Assembly (NCBI GenBank): GCA_002281485.1
Contig: NCGF01000002.1
Location: forward strand, 62,001 to 126,000
DNA length: 64,000 nt
Direction of reading: 5' to 3'
Source of the DNA: Sphingomonas sp. 28-66-16
GTDB lineage: Bacteria > Pseudomonadota > Alphaproteobacteria > Sphingomonadales > Sphingomonadaceae
Shown here: positions 10,288 to 19,600 of the stretch, one piece after another
How the letters are laid out: every line of letters starts with the position of its first letter
Position numbering within the stretch: position 1 is the first letter of the stretch
Notes under the pieces: generated by a model
What the model was told of the DNA's origin: nothing
The model's input: the letters and a program-made list of their open reading frames with translations, nothing else
The model's database searches: none
Translations under genes and position numbers: made by a program

Positions 10288-11178
10288 ATGGAAAACTTTG
10301 CGGCCCCCGCCCGCCCGATCGTCGCCCGCATGACGCAGGCCGCCGCCGAGCACCCCGAACGCAGCGTCGCCTTTCAGGGCGCACCCGGCGCAAATTCGCA
10401 CGTTGCCGCGCTTCAGGCCTTTCCCGACGGGCTGGCGTTGCCGTGCTTCGACTTTGCCGATGCGATCGATGCGGTGCGCGATGGACGCGCCGATTGCGCG
10501 ATCATCCCGATCGAGAATTCGCTCCACGGACGTGTCGCCGACATGCATTTTCTGCTGCCCGAATCGGGTCTGGTCATCACCGGCGAGCATTTCCTGCCGA
10601 TCCGTCATGCGCTGATGGGGGTTGGCCGCCGCGATCAGGTGACCGAAGCGATGAGCCACCCGCAGGCGCTTGGCCAGTGTCGCCACTGGTTGCGCGCGCA
10701 CGGCATCGCGCCGGTCGCCTATCCCGATACCGCCGGCGCGGCCGCGCTGGCTGCCGAACTCGCCGATCCGGCGATCGCCGCGCTGGCGCCGCCCGGCGCG
10801 GCGGCGATCTATGGCCTCAACCTGCTGGCGGAAGACATTGCCGACGCCGATCACAACACAACGCGGTTCGTCGTGCTGGCACGGGCCGGGCGGCCGATCG
10901 AGGGCAATGGTCCCTTCATCACCACGCTGATCTTCGAAGTGAAGAACGTTCCCGCCGCGCTCTACAAGGCACTCGGGGGCTTTGCGACCAATGGCGTCAA
11001 CATGACCAAGCTCGAGAGCTATCAGCGCGGCGGCAGCTTTGCCGCGACCGAATTCTATGCCGACATCGTCGGCCAGCCCGGCGATCCCGCCGTCGACCGC
11101 GCGCTCGAGGAACTGGGCTTCCATACCAAATGGCTTCGCCTGCTCGGCACCTATCCCCAGGCGCGCGCGCGGGGTTAG
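10288..11178 (+). CDS. pheA: Prephenate dehydratase
   Basis: Converts prephenate to phenylpyruvate for phenylalanine synthesis. This is the monofunctional form (296 residues, no chorismate mutase domain). The catalytic domain has FQGAPGANSH near the N terminus, IPIENSLHGRV in the middle and the NTTRF motif (residues near 190). A C-terminal ACT domain (about 210-290, with LESYQRGGSF) is the expected Phe-binding site. An in-frame ATG 42 bases downstream (10330) is a plausible alternative start. Confidence 0.93.
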   Translation: MENFAAPARPIVARMTQAAAEHPERSVAFQGAPGANSHVAALQAFPDGLALPCFDFADAIDAVRDGRADCAIIPIENSLHGRVADMHFLLPESGLVITGEHFLPIRHALMGVGRRDQVTEAMSHPQALGQCRHWLRAHGIAPVAYPDTAGAAALAAELADPAIAALAPPGAAAIYGLNLLAEDIADADHNTTRFVVLARAGRPIEGNGPFITTLIFEVKNVPAALYKALGGFATNGVNMTKLESYQRGGSFAATEFYADIVGQPGDPAVDRALEELGFHTKWLRLLGTYPQARARG

Positions 11179-11245
11179 GCGCGCTTCAGTTGGTTTGACG
11201 ATTTCAAAAACCGTTTGGCCTGAGTAGCCTTTGATCTGCCGAAAT

Positions 11246-11325
11246 GGCGTATCGAAGGACGGCATGATGCGCGGGCCCTTCGATACGGGGCTTCGACAAG
11301 CTTAGCCCCTAAACGGGACGAACGG
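11246..11325. repeat. Intergenic palindromic repeat between pheA and nudC
   Basis: Perfect 11-base inverted arms CGTATCGAAGG (11248-11258) and CCTTCGATACG (11277-11287) are followed by a second fold with arms GGGGCT and AGCCCC (11287-11309). The pattern with TTCGACAAGCTTAGCCCC and a trailing GGACGAACGG matches a common dispersed repeat type of sphingomonads (general knowledge). It lies between convergent genes, so it may also serve as a bidirectional terminator. Confidence 0.55.
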
Positions 11326-11326
11326 A

Positions 11327-12220
11327 TCAGGTTTTCGGCTCGCCCTCGGCCCAGGCGGTGAGCAGCGTGTGGGCGATGGCATAGGGCGGCGGCGGCAGGA
11401 ACGGCCCCGCCTGTCCGGCAAGGACCGCGCGGACTGCGTCGCGTGAGACCCAGATCGCATCTTCGAGCTCGTTGGTGTCGACCGTCAGCACGTCGCTCTC
11501 GGCCTCGGCGACGCAGGCCATCATCAGCGACGACGGGAAGGGCCAAGGCTGGCTGGCGATGTAGCGGACGTTCGACACACGTACGCCGGCTTCCTCGAAA
11601 ATCTCGCGCGCGACTGCTTCCTCCACCGATTCGCCGGGCTCGAGAAACCCCGCCAGCGCCGAATAGCGCCCCGCTGGCCAGCCCGGCCCACGTCCGAGCA
11701 AGGCGCGATCGCCATATTCGGCGATCATGATTACGACCGGATCGACTCGCGGGAAATGTTCGGCCTGACAATTGCCGCAGCGGCGCCCCCAGCCGGCGCG
11801 GTGCATCACCGTCGCGGCGCCGCAATTGGCGCAAAACTGATGCCGGCAATGCCAGTCGATCACGCTGCGGGCGGCGGCATAGGTCGCCGCTTCGCCGGGC
11901 GCCAGCTGCCCCAGCACCGCGAACAACGACATCGGCCGCCCAGCTGGCGCGGGCATGCCCGGCAGATAGGCGGCGAAATGCGCGCGCCCGCCCTGCGCCT
12001 GATCCAGCCCGAGCAGGATCAGTTCGGCGTCATCGGGCGCGTCGGCCAGCGTCGTCCAGCCAAGCCGGCCATCCGCGTCGATTTCGGGCTCGAAATTGCG
12101 CAGCTTGAGCAGGCGCGACCGCCAATCGCTCATCGCGCCGCCCAGCGCCTCGGCGTTCTGGCGCAGGGCATCGGCGCGATCGAGCAGACCGCCGGTAAAT
12201 CCGGGTGTCGGCAGCGGCAT
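11327..12220 (-). CDS. nudC: NAD(+) diphosphatase / RNA de-NADding Nudix hydrolase
   Basis: Hydrolyses NAD(H), and NAD caps on RNA, to NMN and AMP. The 297-residue protein has the NudC layout: an N-terminal domain, a zinc ribbon with Cys130, Cys133, Cys148 and Cys151, the Nudix box (GFLEPGESVEEAVAREIFEE, 191-210) and the NudC-specific SQPWPFPSS segment (223-231). The start ATG at 12220 shares a base with the stop of the upstream serine hydrolase (TGATG), so the two are probably coupled. It is the last gene of the mutY-hydrolase-nudC group. Confidence 0.94.
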   Translation of the reverse strand: MPLPTPGFTGGLLDRADALRQNAEALGGAMSDWRSRLLKLRNFEPEIDADGRLGWTTLADAPDDAELILLGLDQAQGGRAHFAAYLPGMPAPAGRPMSLFAVLGQLAPGEAATYAAARSVIDWHCRHQFCANCGAATVMHRAGWGRRCGNCQAEHFPRVDPVVIMIAEYGDRALLGRGPGWPAGRYSALAGFLEPGESVEEAVAREIFEEAGVRVSNVRYIASQPWPFPSSLMMACVAEAESDVLTVDTNELEDAIWVSRDAVRAVLAGQAGPFLPPPPYAIAHTLLTAWAEGEPKT

Positions 12221-13539
12221 CAGGGCGCGATGTCGGCGTAGAGCGCCTTGGTGAAATCGGGCCGCAGCGGCCATTTCTCGCCGGGGATGTAATTGACCAT
12301 CGCCGTCGCGCGCAGATGGTGGACCGGATCGACCCAGGCGATCGTGCCGGCGGCACCGCCCCAGCCATAGGTGCCTTTGCCGGGCCCACCGGGGATATCG
12401 ACCAGATAGACCGATCCGCCCGCCCCAAAGCCTTGCGACGACCCGCGCGCGCCGCCGGTATTGGCGACCGCGCCGGGATAGACGACGCCCGCGGGCAGCA
12501 GGTTCGACATCGCCAGCGCGACGGTTTGCGGCTTCAGGATCCGCGCGCCATCGAGCGTGCCGCCATTCTGGAGCATGTGAAGGAAGCGATCATAATCATG
12601 CGCCGACATCACGAGGCCCGCGCCGCCATAGGGAAAGCTCGGCGGGTTGAGGAACACCGACGTCGCCGCCGGATCGAGCGGAATCATCTTGTCGCCCAGC
12701 CAGGTATAGCCCGTCGCCAGCCGCCCGGCATCGGCGGCCGGCACGGTGAAGAAGGTCGAGTTCATCTTGAGCGGGGTGAAGATACGAGTCTTGAGAAACG
12801 TGTCGAACGGCATCTTGCTCGCGACTTCGATGACGCGCCCGAGCACGTCGAGGCCGATCGAATAGCTCCATTTGGTGCCCGGTTCGGCGATCAGCGGCAG
12901 CGTCGCGACCTTGTCGGCAAAGGCCTCGAGCGTCTTGGGACGGGCCGCCCGCATCTGTTCCTCGATCGCCGCATTGGCGGTGAAGGGCGTGATGCCGGCC
13001 TTTTCATATTCCTTCAGCAACGGGCCCTTGGTGATGATCGTATAGCCCAAGCCCGCCGTATGCGTCATCAGATGGCGGATCGTGATCGGGGTCTTGGCGG
13101 GCACCGCTGTCAGATCCTTGTCGGGATCGACGAGCACGGTCATGTGCTTGAACGCCGGAATGAAATCCGACAGCGGCTGATCGAGCTTGATCTTGCCTTC
13201 CTCGATCAGGATCATCGCCGCCATCGCGGTGATCGGCTTGGTCATCGAATAGACCCGCCACAGCGAATCGCCATCGACCTTGGCCGCGCCGGGCTCTTCG
13301 GCGAGCGTGCCGGCGGCGATGATCACGGGGTCAGCGTCGCCCCGGCCGATCGCGGCAACGATGCCGGGCGTCTTCTTGGTGGCGGGATAGCTGTCGATCA
13401 GCGCCGTCGTCCGCGGCAGCGGTGCATTGTCGACCATTGCCGGCGCGGGTGCGCGCATCGCCTGGCCCGCCAGCGCGCCCGAGGCGATCAGCCCCGATAG
13501 CGCCGCCGACAAAGCGAGTTTCCGGATCATCTTCGCCAT
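12220..13539 (-). CDS. Serine hydrolase of the class C beta-lactamase / esterase EstB family
   Basis: A 439-residue exported protein with a signal peptide (about 1-25). It has the Ser-x-x-Lys catalytic pair (S98-M-T-K101) and a Tyr motif (Y226-S-I). The layout fits beta-lactamase-fold serine esterases or D-amino acid hydrolases; true beta-lactamase activity cannot be told from sequence. The ATG directly follows the mutY stop with no gap, and its stop overlaps the nudC start. The link to two nucleic-acid housecleaning enzymes is probably only positional. Confidence 0.85.
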   Translation of the reverse strand: MAKMIRKLALSAALSGLIASGALAGQAMRAPAPAMVDNAPLPRTTALIDSYPATKKTPGIVAAIGRGDADPVIIAAGTLAEEPGAAKVDGDSLWRVYSMTKPITAMAAMILIEEGKIKLDQPLSDFIPAFKHMTVLVDPDKDLTAVPAKTPITIRHLMTHTAGLGYTIITKGPLLKEYEKAGITPFTANAAIEEQMRAARPKTLEAFADKVATLPLIAEPGTKWSYSIGLDVLGRVIEVASKMPFDTFLKTRIFTPLKMNSTFFTVPAADAGRLATGYTWLGDKMIPLDPAATSVFLNPPSFPYGGAGLVMSAHDYDRFLHMLQNGGTLDGARILKPQTVALAMSNLLPAGVVYPGAVANTGGARGSSQGFGAGGSVYLVDIPGGPGKGTYGWGGAAGTIAWVDPVHHLRATAMVNYIPGEKWPLRPDFTKALYADIAP

Positions 13540-14601
13540 TCATCGTCTCCCTAGTCGTGCCGCCTTGGCGAACACTGTTGGCAAGCCTGCCGAATCGAGC
13601 GCATCGATCGCCCACCACTCGCCGTTCGCCGGCGTTGCATGCCCATCGATCGTGGCAATCGCAAGCATGAGTTCGAGGCGGAAGTGCGTGAAAACATGTG
13701 TGGCGCGCGCGCTCGCGACGCGCCAGGCGGCGCCCTCGATGGGTGCCCCCGCCAACCCGGGCGGCGTCTCCTGCCACGGGCCGGTCGGCAGCGCGCGCAT
13801 GCCGCCGAGCAACCCCGTCGCCGGGCGACGGACGAGCAGCACGTGCCCCGCGCGCTCGATCCAGAAGACCGTGCCGTGGCGCTGCGGCTTGGCCTTTTTG
13901 GGTGGCTTGATCGGATAGGCGTCGGGCCGTCCTGACGCCGCTGCGCGACAGGCGGATCGCAAGGGGCAGAGCAGGCAATCGGGCGCGCGCGACGAACACA
14001 GGCTCGCGCCGAGATCCATCATCGCCTGCGCGAAATCGCCGGCGCGCGATGCCGGCGTGATGGCGTCGGCATGCGCGCGGATCACCGGTTTGCTCCCCGG
14101 CAGTGGCGCTTCGACCGCGAACAGCCGGCTGACGATCCGCTCGACATTGCCGTCGATCACCACCGCGCGCCGGCCAAAGGCGATCGCGCTGATTGCTGCC
14201 GCGGTATATTCACCGACGCCGGGCAATGTGCGCAGCGTCGCCTCGTCGGCAGGGAAACGGCCGCCATGATTGCGCACGATGGCGCGCGCGCCGGCGAGCA
14301 GATTGCGCGCGCGGGCATAATAGCCGAGCCCGGCCCAGGCGCTCATCAGATCGGCGTCGTCGGCGGCGGCGAGCGCCGCGACGCTTGGCCAGCGGCCAAT
14401 GAAGGCGGCAAATCTGGGCCGCACCGTCGCGACCGTCGTCTGCTGGAGCATGATTTCGGAAAGCCAGACGCGGTAGGGATCGGCGATTTCGCCGGGTTTC
14501 GCGCGCCAAGGCAGATCGCGGCGATGGCCATCGTACCAGCCGAGCAAGGCGGGAGCGATCGCATCGGGGGCGATTTTGGCATCAGGAACCTTGGCGTTCA
14601 C
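13540..14601 (-). CDS. mutY: A/G-specific adenine DNA glycosylase MutY
   Basis: Removes adenine mispaired with 8-oxoguanine in base excision repair. With the GTG start at 14601 the protein has 353 residues, the family length. Catalytic Glu49 lies in SEIMLQQT, the helix-hairpin-helix is LPGVGEYTA (126-134) with Asp150, and the [4Fe-4S] ligands are C202-x6-C209-x2-C212-x5-C218. The C-terminal Nudix-like 8-oxoG recognition domain follows (about 235-353). An upstream extension of the frame runs into the divergent DUF721 gene and is rejected. Confidence 0.94.
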   Translation of the reverse strand: MNAKVPDAKIAPDAIAPALLGWYDGHRRDLPWRAKPGEIADPYRVWLSEIMLQQTTVATVRPRFAAFIGRWPSVAALAAADDADLMSAWAGLGYYARARNLLAGARAIVRNHGGRFPADEATLRTLPGVGEYTAAAISAIAFGRRAVVIDGNVERIVSRLFAVEAPLPGSKPVIRAHADAITPASRAGDFAQAMMDLGASLCSSRAPDCLLCPLRSACRAAASGRPDAYPIKPPKKAKPQRHGTVFWIERAGHVLLVRRPATGLLGGMRALPTGPWQETPPGLAGAPIEGAAWRVASARATHVFTHFRLELMLAIATIDGHATPANGEWWAIDALDSAGLPTVFAKAARLGRR

Positions 14602-14627
14602 GACGCGGCTATGGCATGGGAGGCGGC

Positions 14628-15197
14628 ATGAGCAACAGCGGCGTTCGCGCCCCCAAACCCAAGGCCGCCAAGCCCGCCAAGGCGGCGCCTCCTGCGGCCA
14701 AGCGCGGCGGCCCGGCACGCGCGGTCGCCGATCTGCTGCCCGAAGTCGGCGGCGCGGCGTTTCGCCGGTTCGGTTTCGTGCAGAGTTCGGTGGTCAGCCG
14801 CTGGCCCGAAATCGTCGGTGCGCGCTTTGCCGCCGTCTCGGCGCCCGATTCGATCCGGTTTCCGCGCGGCCAGCGCGCCGAAGGGACCCTCACCCTGATC
14901 GTGCGCGGGGCGCACGGCCCGATGATGCAGCATATCGCCCCCGAGATCATCGATCGGGTCAATCGCTTCTTCGGCTATGCGGCGATTGCCCGGGTGGCGA
15001 TCCGCCAGGGCGACGTGCCGATTCCCGCCACGCGCAAGCCGCCGCCGTCGCTCAAGCCGGTGCCGGTCGAGATCGGCGACAGCCTGCGCGCGATCGCCGA
15101 TCCCGAGTTCAAGGCGGTGCTCGAGGCGCTGGCCGCCGGCATTTCGGGAACGCGGGGACCACCCGTGATCGAGCCGCTGCCGGAGCGCGAGGCGTGA
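14628..15197 (+). CDS. DUF721 / DciA-like protein
   Basis: A 189-residue basic protein with a Lys/Pro/Ala-rich N terminus (about 1-30) and a DUF721 domain (about 35-130, with RWPEIVG-like spacing at SRWPEIVGARFA). DciA proteins load the replicative helicase in bacteria lacking DnaC; the domain similarity suggests but does not prove that role. The ATG at 14628 has GGGAGG just upstream. The stop overlaps the GTG of the next gene. It is divergent from mutY with only about 26 bases between starts. Confidence 0.75.
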   Translation: MSNSGVRAPKPKAAKPAKAAPPAAKRGGPARAVADLLPEVGGAAFRRFGFVQSSVVSRWPEIVGARFAAVSAPDSIRFPRGQRAEGTLTLIVRGAHGPMMQHIAPEIIDRVNRFFGYAAIARVAIRQGDVPIPATRKPPPSLKPVPVEIGDSLRAIADPEFKAVLEALAAGISGTRGPPVIEPLPEREA

Positions 15198-15895
15198 GGC
15201 CGATCGCGCTCGCCGCGCTGTTGCTGATCGCCGCCCCGGCGATCGCGGCGCCAGCCAAAAGGGCTACGCCAAGGGCACCCGTCGCGCGCGACTGGACGCA
15301 GTTTGTGCGGCAGACGCCGCAGGGGTATTTCGTGCTCGGCAATCCCGCGGCGAGGGTGAAGATCGTCGAATATCTGAGCTTCACCTGCCCGCACTGCGCG
15401 CATTTCGCCGCCGAATCGGCGGCGGTTTTGAAGGGGCAGATGATCCGATCGGGATCGACCAGCATCGAATATCGCCCGATCGGGCGCGACCAGATCGATC
15501 TCGGCGCCACCTTGCTCGCGCGCTGCGCGGGGACGGCGGGATTCGTCGGCGCGGCCGAGGAAATATTTGCGCGCCAGGATGACTGGCTGGGGCTGGGGAT
15601 CAATTTTCTCCAGCGCGACGCGGGCCGGTTCGCGCTCGATACACCGCTCGAACAGGTGCGCGCGGGTGCACAATCGACCGGGCTCGTCGATCTGATGCGC
15701 GCGCGCGGCCTGAGCGACGCCCGCATCGACGCCTGCTTCGCCGATCGGGCGGCGCTGACGCACATCCTGATGACCGGTGAAACGTCGCGCAAGCTGATCG
15801 ACGGCACCCCGACCTTCTTCGTCAACGGCACCAAGGCGCCGGCTTCGGACTGGACCCGGCTGGAACCCATTCTCAGGGCGGCGGGCGGCCGCTAA
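15194..15895 (+). CDS. Periplasmic DsbA-like thioredoxin-fold protein (CPHC)
   Basis: A 233-residue protein with a signal peptide (about 1-19, ending AIAA) and a DsbA-type active site C65-P-H-C68; the cis-proline segment is GTPTFFVNG near the C terminus. It probably forms or isomerises disulfides in the periplasm. The start is GTG at 15194, overlapping the DUF721 stop (GTGA). A second DsbA-like gene follows 27 bases later, so the pair looks like a tandem duplication that has diverged. Confidence 0.85.
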   Translation: MRPIALAALLLIAAPAIAAPAKRATPRAPVARDWTQFVRQTPQGYFVLGNPAARVKIVEYLSFTCPHCAHFAAESAAVLKGQMIRSGSTSIEYRPIGRDQIDLGATLLARCAGTAGFVGAAEEIFARQDDWLGLGINFLQRDAGRFALDTPLEQVRAGAQSTGLVDLMRARGLSDARIDACFADRAALTHILMTGETSRKLIDGTPTFFVNGTKAPASDWTRLEPILRAAGGR

Positions 15896-15922
15896 GACGC
15901 TATTTTTCTCAGGAGTAACGAG

Positions 15923-16657
15923 ATGAAGTTTTCGATCGCCTTTGCCGTGGTGCCGTTGCTGCTTGTCGCCGGGTGCGGCGAGAAGAGCGCCGAGACGGTG
16001 ACGCCTGCCGCCGCCGTCACGGCCAAGCCCGCGCCGGCCGGGACCCAGTGGGTCGACGTCGTCAGCGTGACGCCCGAGGGGGGGCACCGGATGGGCAATC
16101 CCGATGCGCCGATCAAGCTGATCGAATATGGGGCGCGGACCTGCCCGACCTGTGCCCGCTTCGATCAGGAGGGTTTTCCCGAGCTCAAATCGGGCATGAT
16201 CAAGAGCGGCAAGGTTTCGTATGAGTTCCGCGACTATCCGGTGCACGGCGCGCTCGATATCGGCCCGATCCTGCTCGGCCAGTGCGTCGAGCCGGCGGCG
16301 TTCTTCCCGATGCTCGACGAGATGATGCGCAACCAGCCGACCCTGCTCGCCAAGGAACAGGAGGTCGCCACCTCGGCCCAGGCGCTGCAGGGCAAGCCGC
16401 CGGCGGCGATCGGCGTTCATTTCGCCGAGGGACTCGGCTATATCGATTTCGTCAAGCAGCGCGGCGTGCCCGAGGCCAAGGCCCGCGCCTGCCTGGCCGA
16501 TCAGGCCGCGCTCGATCGCCTCGCCAAGAACCTTCAGGTCGCCGATCAGGAATATCGCATCTCGGGCACGCCGACCTTCATCATCAACGGCAAGGTCGCC
16601 GAGGGCGTGTCGGACTGGGGCGCGCTCAAGCCGCTGCTGGTCGCGGCGGGCGGCTGA
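15923..16657 (+). CDS. DsbA-family lipoprotein thiol oxidoreductase (CPTC)
   Basis: A 244-residue protein with a lipobox (LVAGC, Cys18), a thioredoxin-like core with active site C74-P-T-C77, and a cis-Pro segment GTPTFIING. The dipeptide between the cysteines differs from the upstream paralogue (PT versus PH), suggesting a different redox potential or partner. Anchoring to the membrane, rather than free periplasmic location, is predicted from the lipobox. A RBS (AGGAG) precedes the ATG. smc follows 27 bases later. Confidence 0.85.
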   Translation: MKFSIAFAVVPLLLVAGCGEKSAETVTPAAAVTAKPAPAGTQWVDVVSVTPEGGHRMGNPDAPIKLIEYGARTCPTCARFDQEGFPELKSGMIKSGKVSYEFRDYPVHGALDIGPILLGQCVEPAAFFPMLDEMMRNQPTLLAKEQEVATSAQALQGKPPAAIGVHFAEGLGYIDFVKQRGVPEAKARACLADQAALDRLAKNLQVADQEYRISGTPTFIINGKVAEGVSDWGALKPLLVAAGG

Positions 16658-16684
16658 TGCGCTGACCGGCGGGGCGCGACCGAA

Positions 16685-19600
16685 GTGCAGATCAAGCGGC
16701 TCCGGCTGACCGGCTTCAAGAGCTTCGTCGACCCCGCCGATCTGCGCATTGAACCGGGGCTGACCGGCATCGTCGGGCCGAATGGCTGCGGCAAATCCAA
16801 CCTGCTCGAAGCGCTGCGCTGGACGATGGGCGAGAACAGCGCCAAATCGATGCGCGGCGCCGGCATGGAAGACGTGATCTTCGCCGGCACCGCAACCCGC
16901 CCGCAGCGTGATTTCGCCGAAGTCTCGATCCTCGTCGACGGCACGGCAGACGATAGTGACGAGACCGAGATCGTTCGCCGGATCGAGCGCGGCGCGGGCT
17001 CCGCCTATCGCGTCAACGGCCGCGACGTGCGTGCCAAGGACGTGTCGCTGCTGTTCGCCGATTCGGCGACCGGCGCACATTCGCCTGCCCTTGTCAGCCA
17101 GGGAAGAATCGGCGCGATCATCTCGGCGCGCCCCGGCGAGCGGCGGGCGATGCTCGAAGAAGCCGCAGGGATCGCCGGGCTGCACGTGCGCCGCAAGGAT
17201 GCCGAGCAACGCCTGCGGGCGACCGAAGCCAATCTGGAAAAGCTCGGCGAGCTGATCACCGAGCAGGAAGCCCGCGCGGCGGCGCTGCGGCGCCAGGCCA
17301 AGCAGGCCGAGCGCTATCGTGCCTTGTCCGACCAGATCCGCGTCGCCGAGGCGCGGATGATCTTCGCGCGCTGGCGCGACGCTGCCCACGCCGCCGACCT
17401 TGCCAGAAAGGAAGCCGCCGAAGCCGAGGCGCGCGTCGGCGATGCCGCCGAAGCCCAGCGGGCCGCCGCCGCGCACCAGACTCAGGCGACCGACCGGCTC
17501 GCCGCCGCCCGCGCCGCCGCGCTCCACGCCCGCGACCGCGCAAGCGAGGCCGCGCACCAGCTTGCGACGCTGCGCACCGAGCGCGCGAGCGTCGATCGCC
17601 GGATCGAGGCGCTTGCCGAGGCGCGCGCGCGAATCGTCACCGATCGCGAACGCGAGAGCGCGCTTGCCCATGATGCGGCCGAGGCGCTCGCGCGGATCGC
17701 CGACGAGGCGCGCGCGATCGAGGCGCGGATGGCCGAGGCGGTGGCGCGCCAGCCGCTGCTCGATCGCACGCTTGCCGAGGCCGAGCGCGCGGCGCGCGAT
17801 GCCGAGGTGGCGCTTGCCCAGGCGCTCGCGGCGCAGGCGAGCGAAGCCGCCGACGCCCGCGTCGCCCAGGCGGCGCTGACGGCGGCGCGCACCCGGCTCG
17901 ACCGCGCCGAGCGCGACCGCGCGCGCGTAATCGCCGAGGCGAAGGCGGTGGGCGAGATCGCCCCGCTGGTCGCCGAGCGGAAGGCCGCGAGCGACGCGCG
18001 CGCGCAGGCGCTGCATCACGCCGAGGCCGCGCGCCAGGCGCTCGCGCGGACCGATGGCCAGGAGCGCGCCGCGATCGATTCGCGCGATCGGGCGCAATCG
18101 GCGCGCGCCGCCGCGCATGCCGAGCTGGCCGCGATCGACAGCGAAAGCGTCGCGCTCGCCAAGGCGACGCGGTCGACCGGCAAGGATCGCGTGCTCGATC
18201 AGCTCCGGCCCGATCCGGGCTATGAGCGCGCGCTCGCGGCGGCGCTCGGCGACGATCTCGAGGCCGGGCTCGATCCGGCGGCGCTGCACTATTGGGGGGG
18301 CGCTGCCGCCTCGCCGGACGATCCGGGTGTGCCGGCGGACACCGTGCCGCTCGCGCGCCATGTCGCTGCGCCCGACGCGCTGGCGCGGCGGCTCGCGCAG
18401 ATCGTCGTCGCCGAAAGCGACGCGGGGCAGCCGCTCGCGGTCGGCCAGCGGCTGGTGACGATGGCGGGCACGCTGCGCCGCTGGGATGGCTATGTCGCCA
18501 AAACGGGCGGGGCGGCCGCCGCCGAGCGGCTCGAACGGATGAACCGGTTGCGCGCGCTGGAGGCATCGCGGGCACCGGCGGCGCGCGCGGTCGATGCCGC
18601 CGACGCCGAGCTCGCGCGAATCGATGCGACGATCCTCGATGCGCGGCGTGCTGCCGTCGAGGCGCGCCGCGTGCTCGACGCTGCCGAGACCAGCGCGCGC
18701 GACGCCGGCCGCGCCGAGGACCGGCTGGCGTCGGCGATCGAGCGGATCGAGGCTCAGCGCGCCGATCTCGATGGCCGCGCGCGGCGGATCGATGCCGATC
18801 ATGACGAGGCCGCCGCCGAGGTGCGGCGCGCCGAATCGGTCGCCGCGGCGCTCCCCGATGGCAGCGCGACCCGCACGCAGGTGGCGTTGCTGCAGCGCGA
18901 GGCCGAGGTTCATCGCCGCGCCGTCGCCCAGGCGCAGACCGACCGCGCGGCGCTCGACCGCGAGATGGCGGTCGATCGCGAGCGTCTGGCCGCCGGCCAG
19001 GCCGACGCGCGCAGCTGGCGGACCCGCTCGGGCGAAGCGGCGCGGCGAATCGCCGATATGGCCAGGCGCGCCGAGACGATGGAGGAGGAGGCGGGCATCC
19101 TCGCGGCGCGCCCCGCCATTCTCGATCGCCAGCTCGGCGAGCTCCAGGTGACCCACGCCACCGCGCGCGCCGATGCCGAGGCAGCGCTGGCCGCCGAACG
19201 CGCGGGCGAGGCGGCGCTGCGCGAGACCGAAGAGATCGCCCGCGTCGCTGCCGAGGCGCTGTCGCAGGCGCGCGAGGCGCGCGCCGGGGCGGCGGCCCGT
19301 GCCGAGAATCAGGAGCTGCGCCGGATCGAGATGGGGCGCGTTTCGGGCGAGCGCTTCGAATGCCCGCCGCCGCTGCTGCCCGAGCGCGCTGGCTTTCGCG
19401 AGGACGAGATTCGCACGCCCGCCGACGAGGCGACTCGTCACGAACGGCTGACGCTCGAGCGCGAACGGATCGGGCCGGTCAATCTCGTCGCCGAAACCGA
19501 GCTTGCCGAGATCGAGGCGGCGAGCACCGCCAACGCCACCGAACGCGACGAACTGGTCCAGGCGGTGCACCGGCTGCGCGGGTCGATCGGCACGCTCAAC

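Noticed and set aside
12220-13539. Antibiotic-resistance beta-lactamase
   Set aside because: The SxxK motif is shared with many esterases and peptidases; length and layout fit an EstB-like serine hydrolase as well, so resistance should not be claimed.
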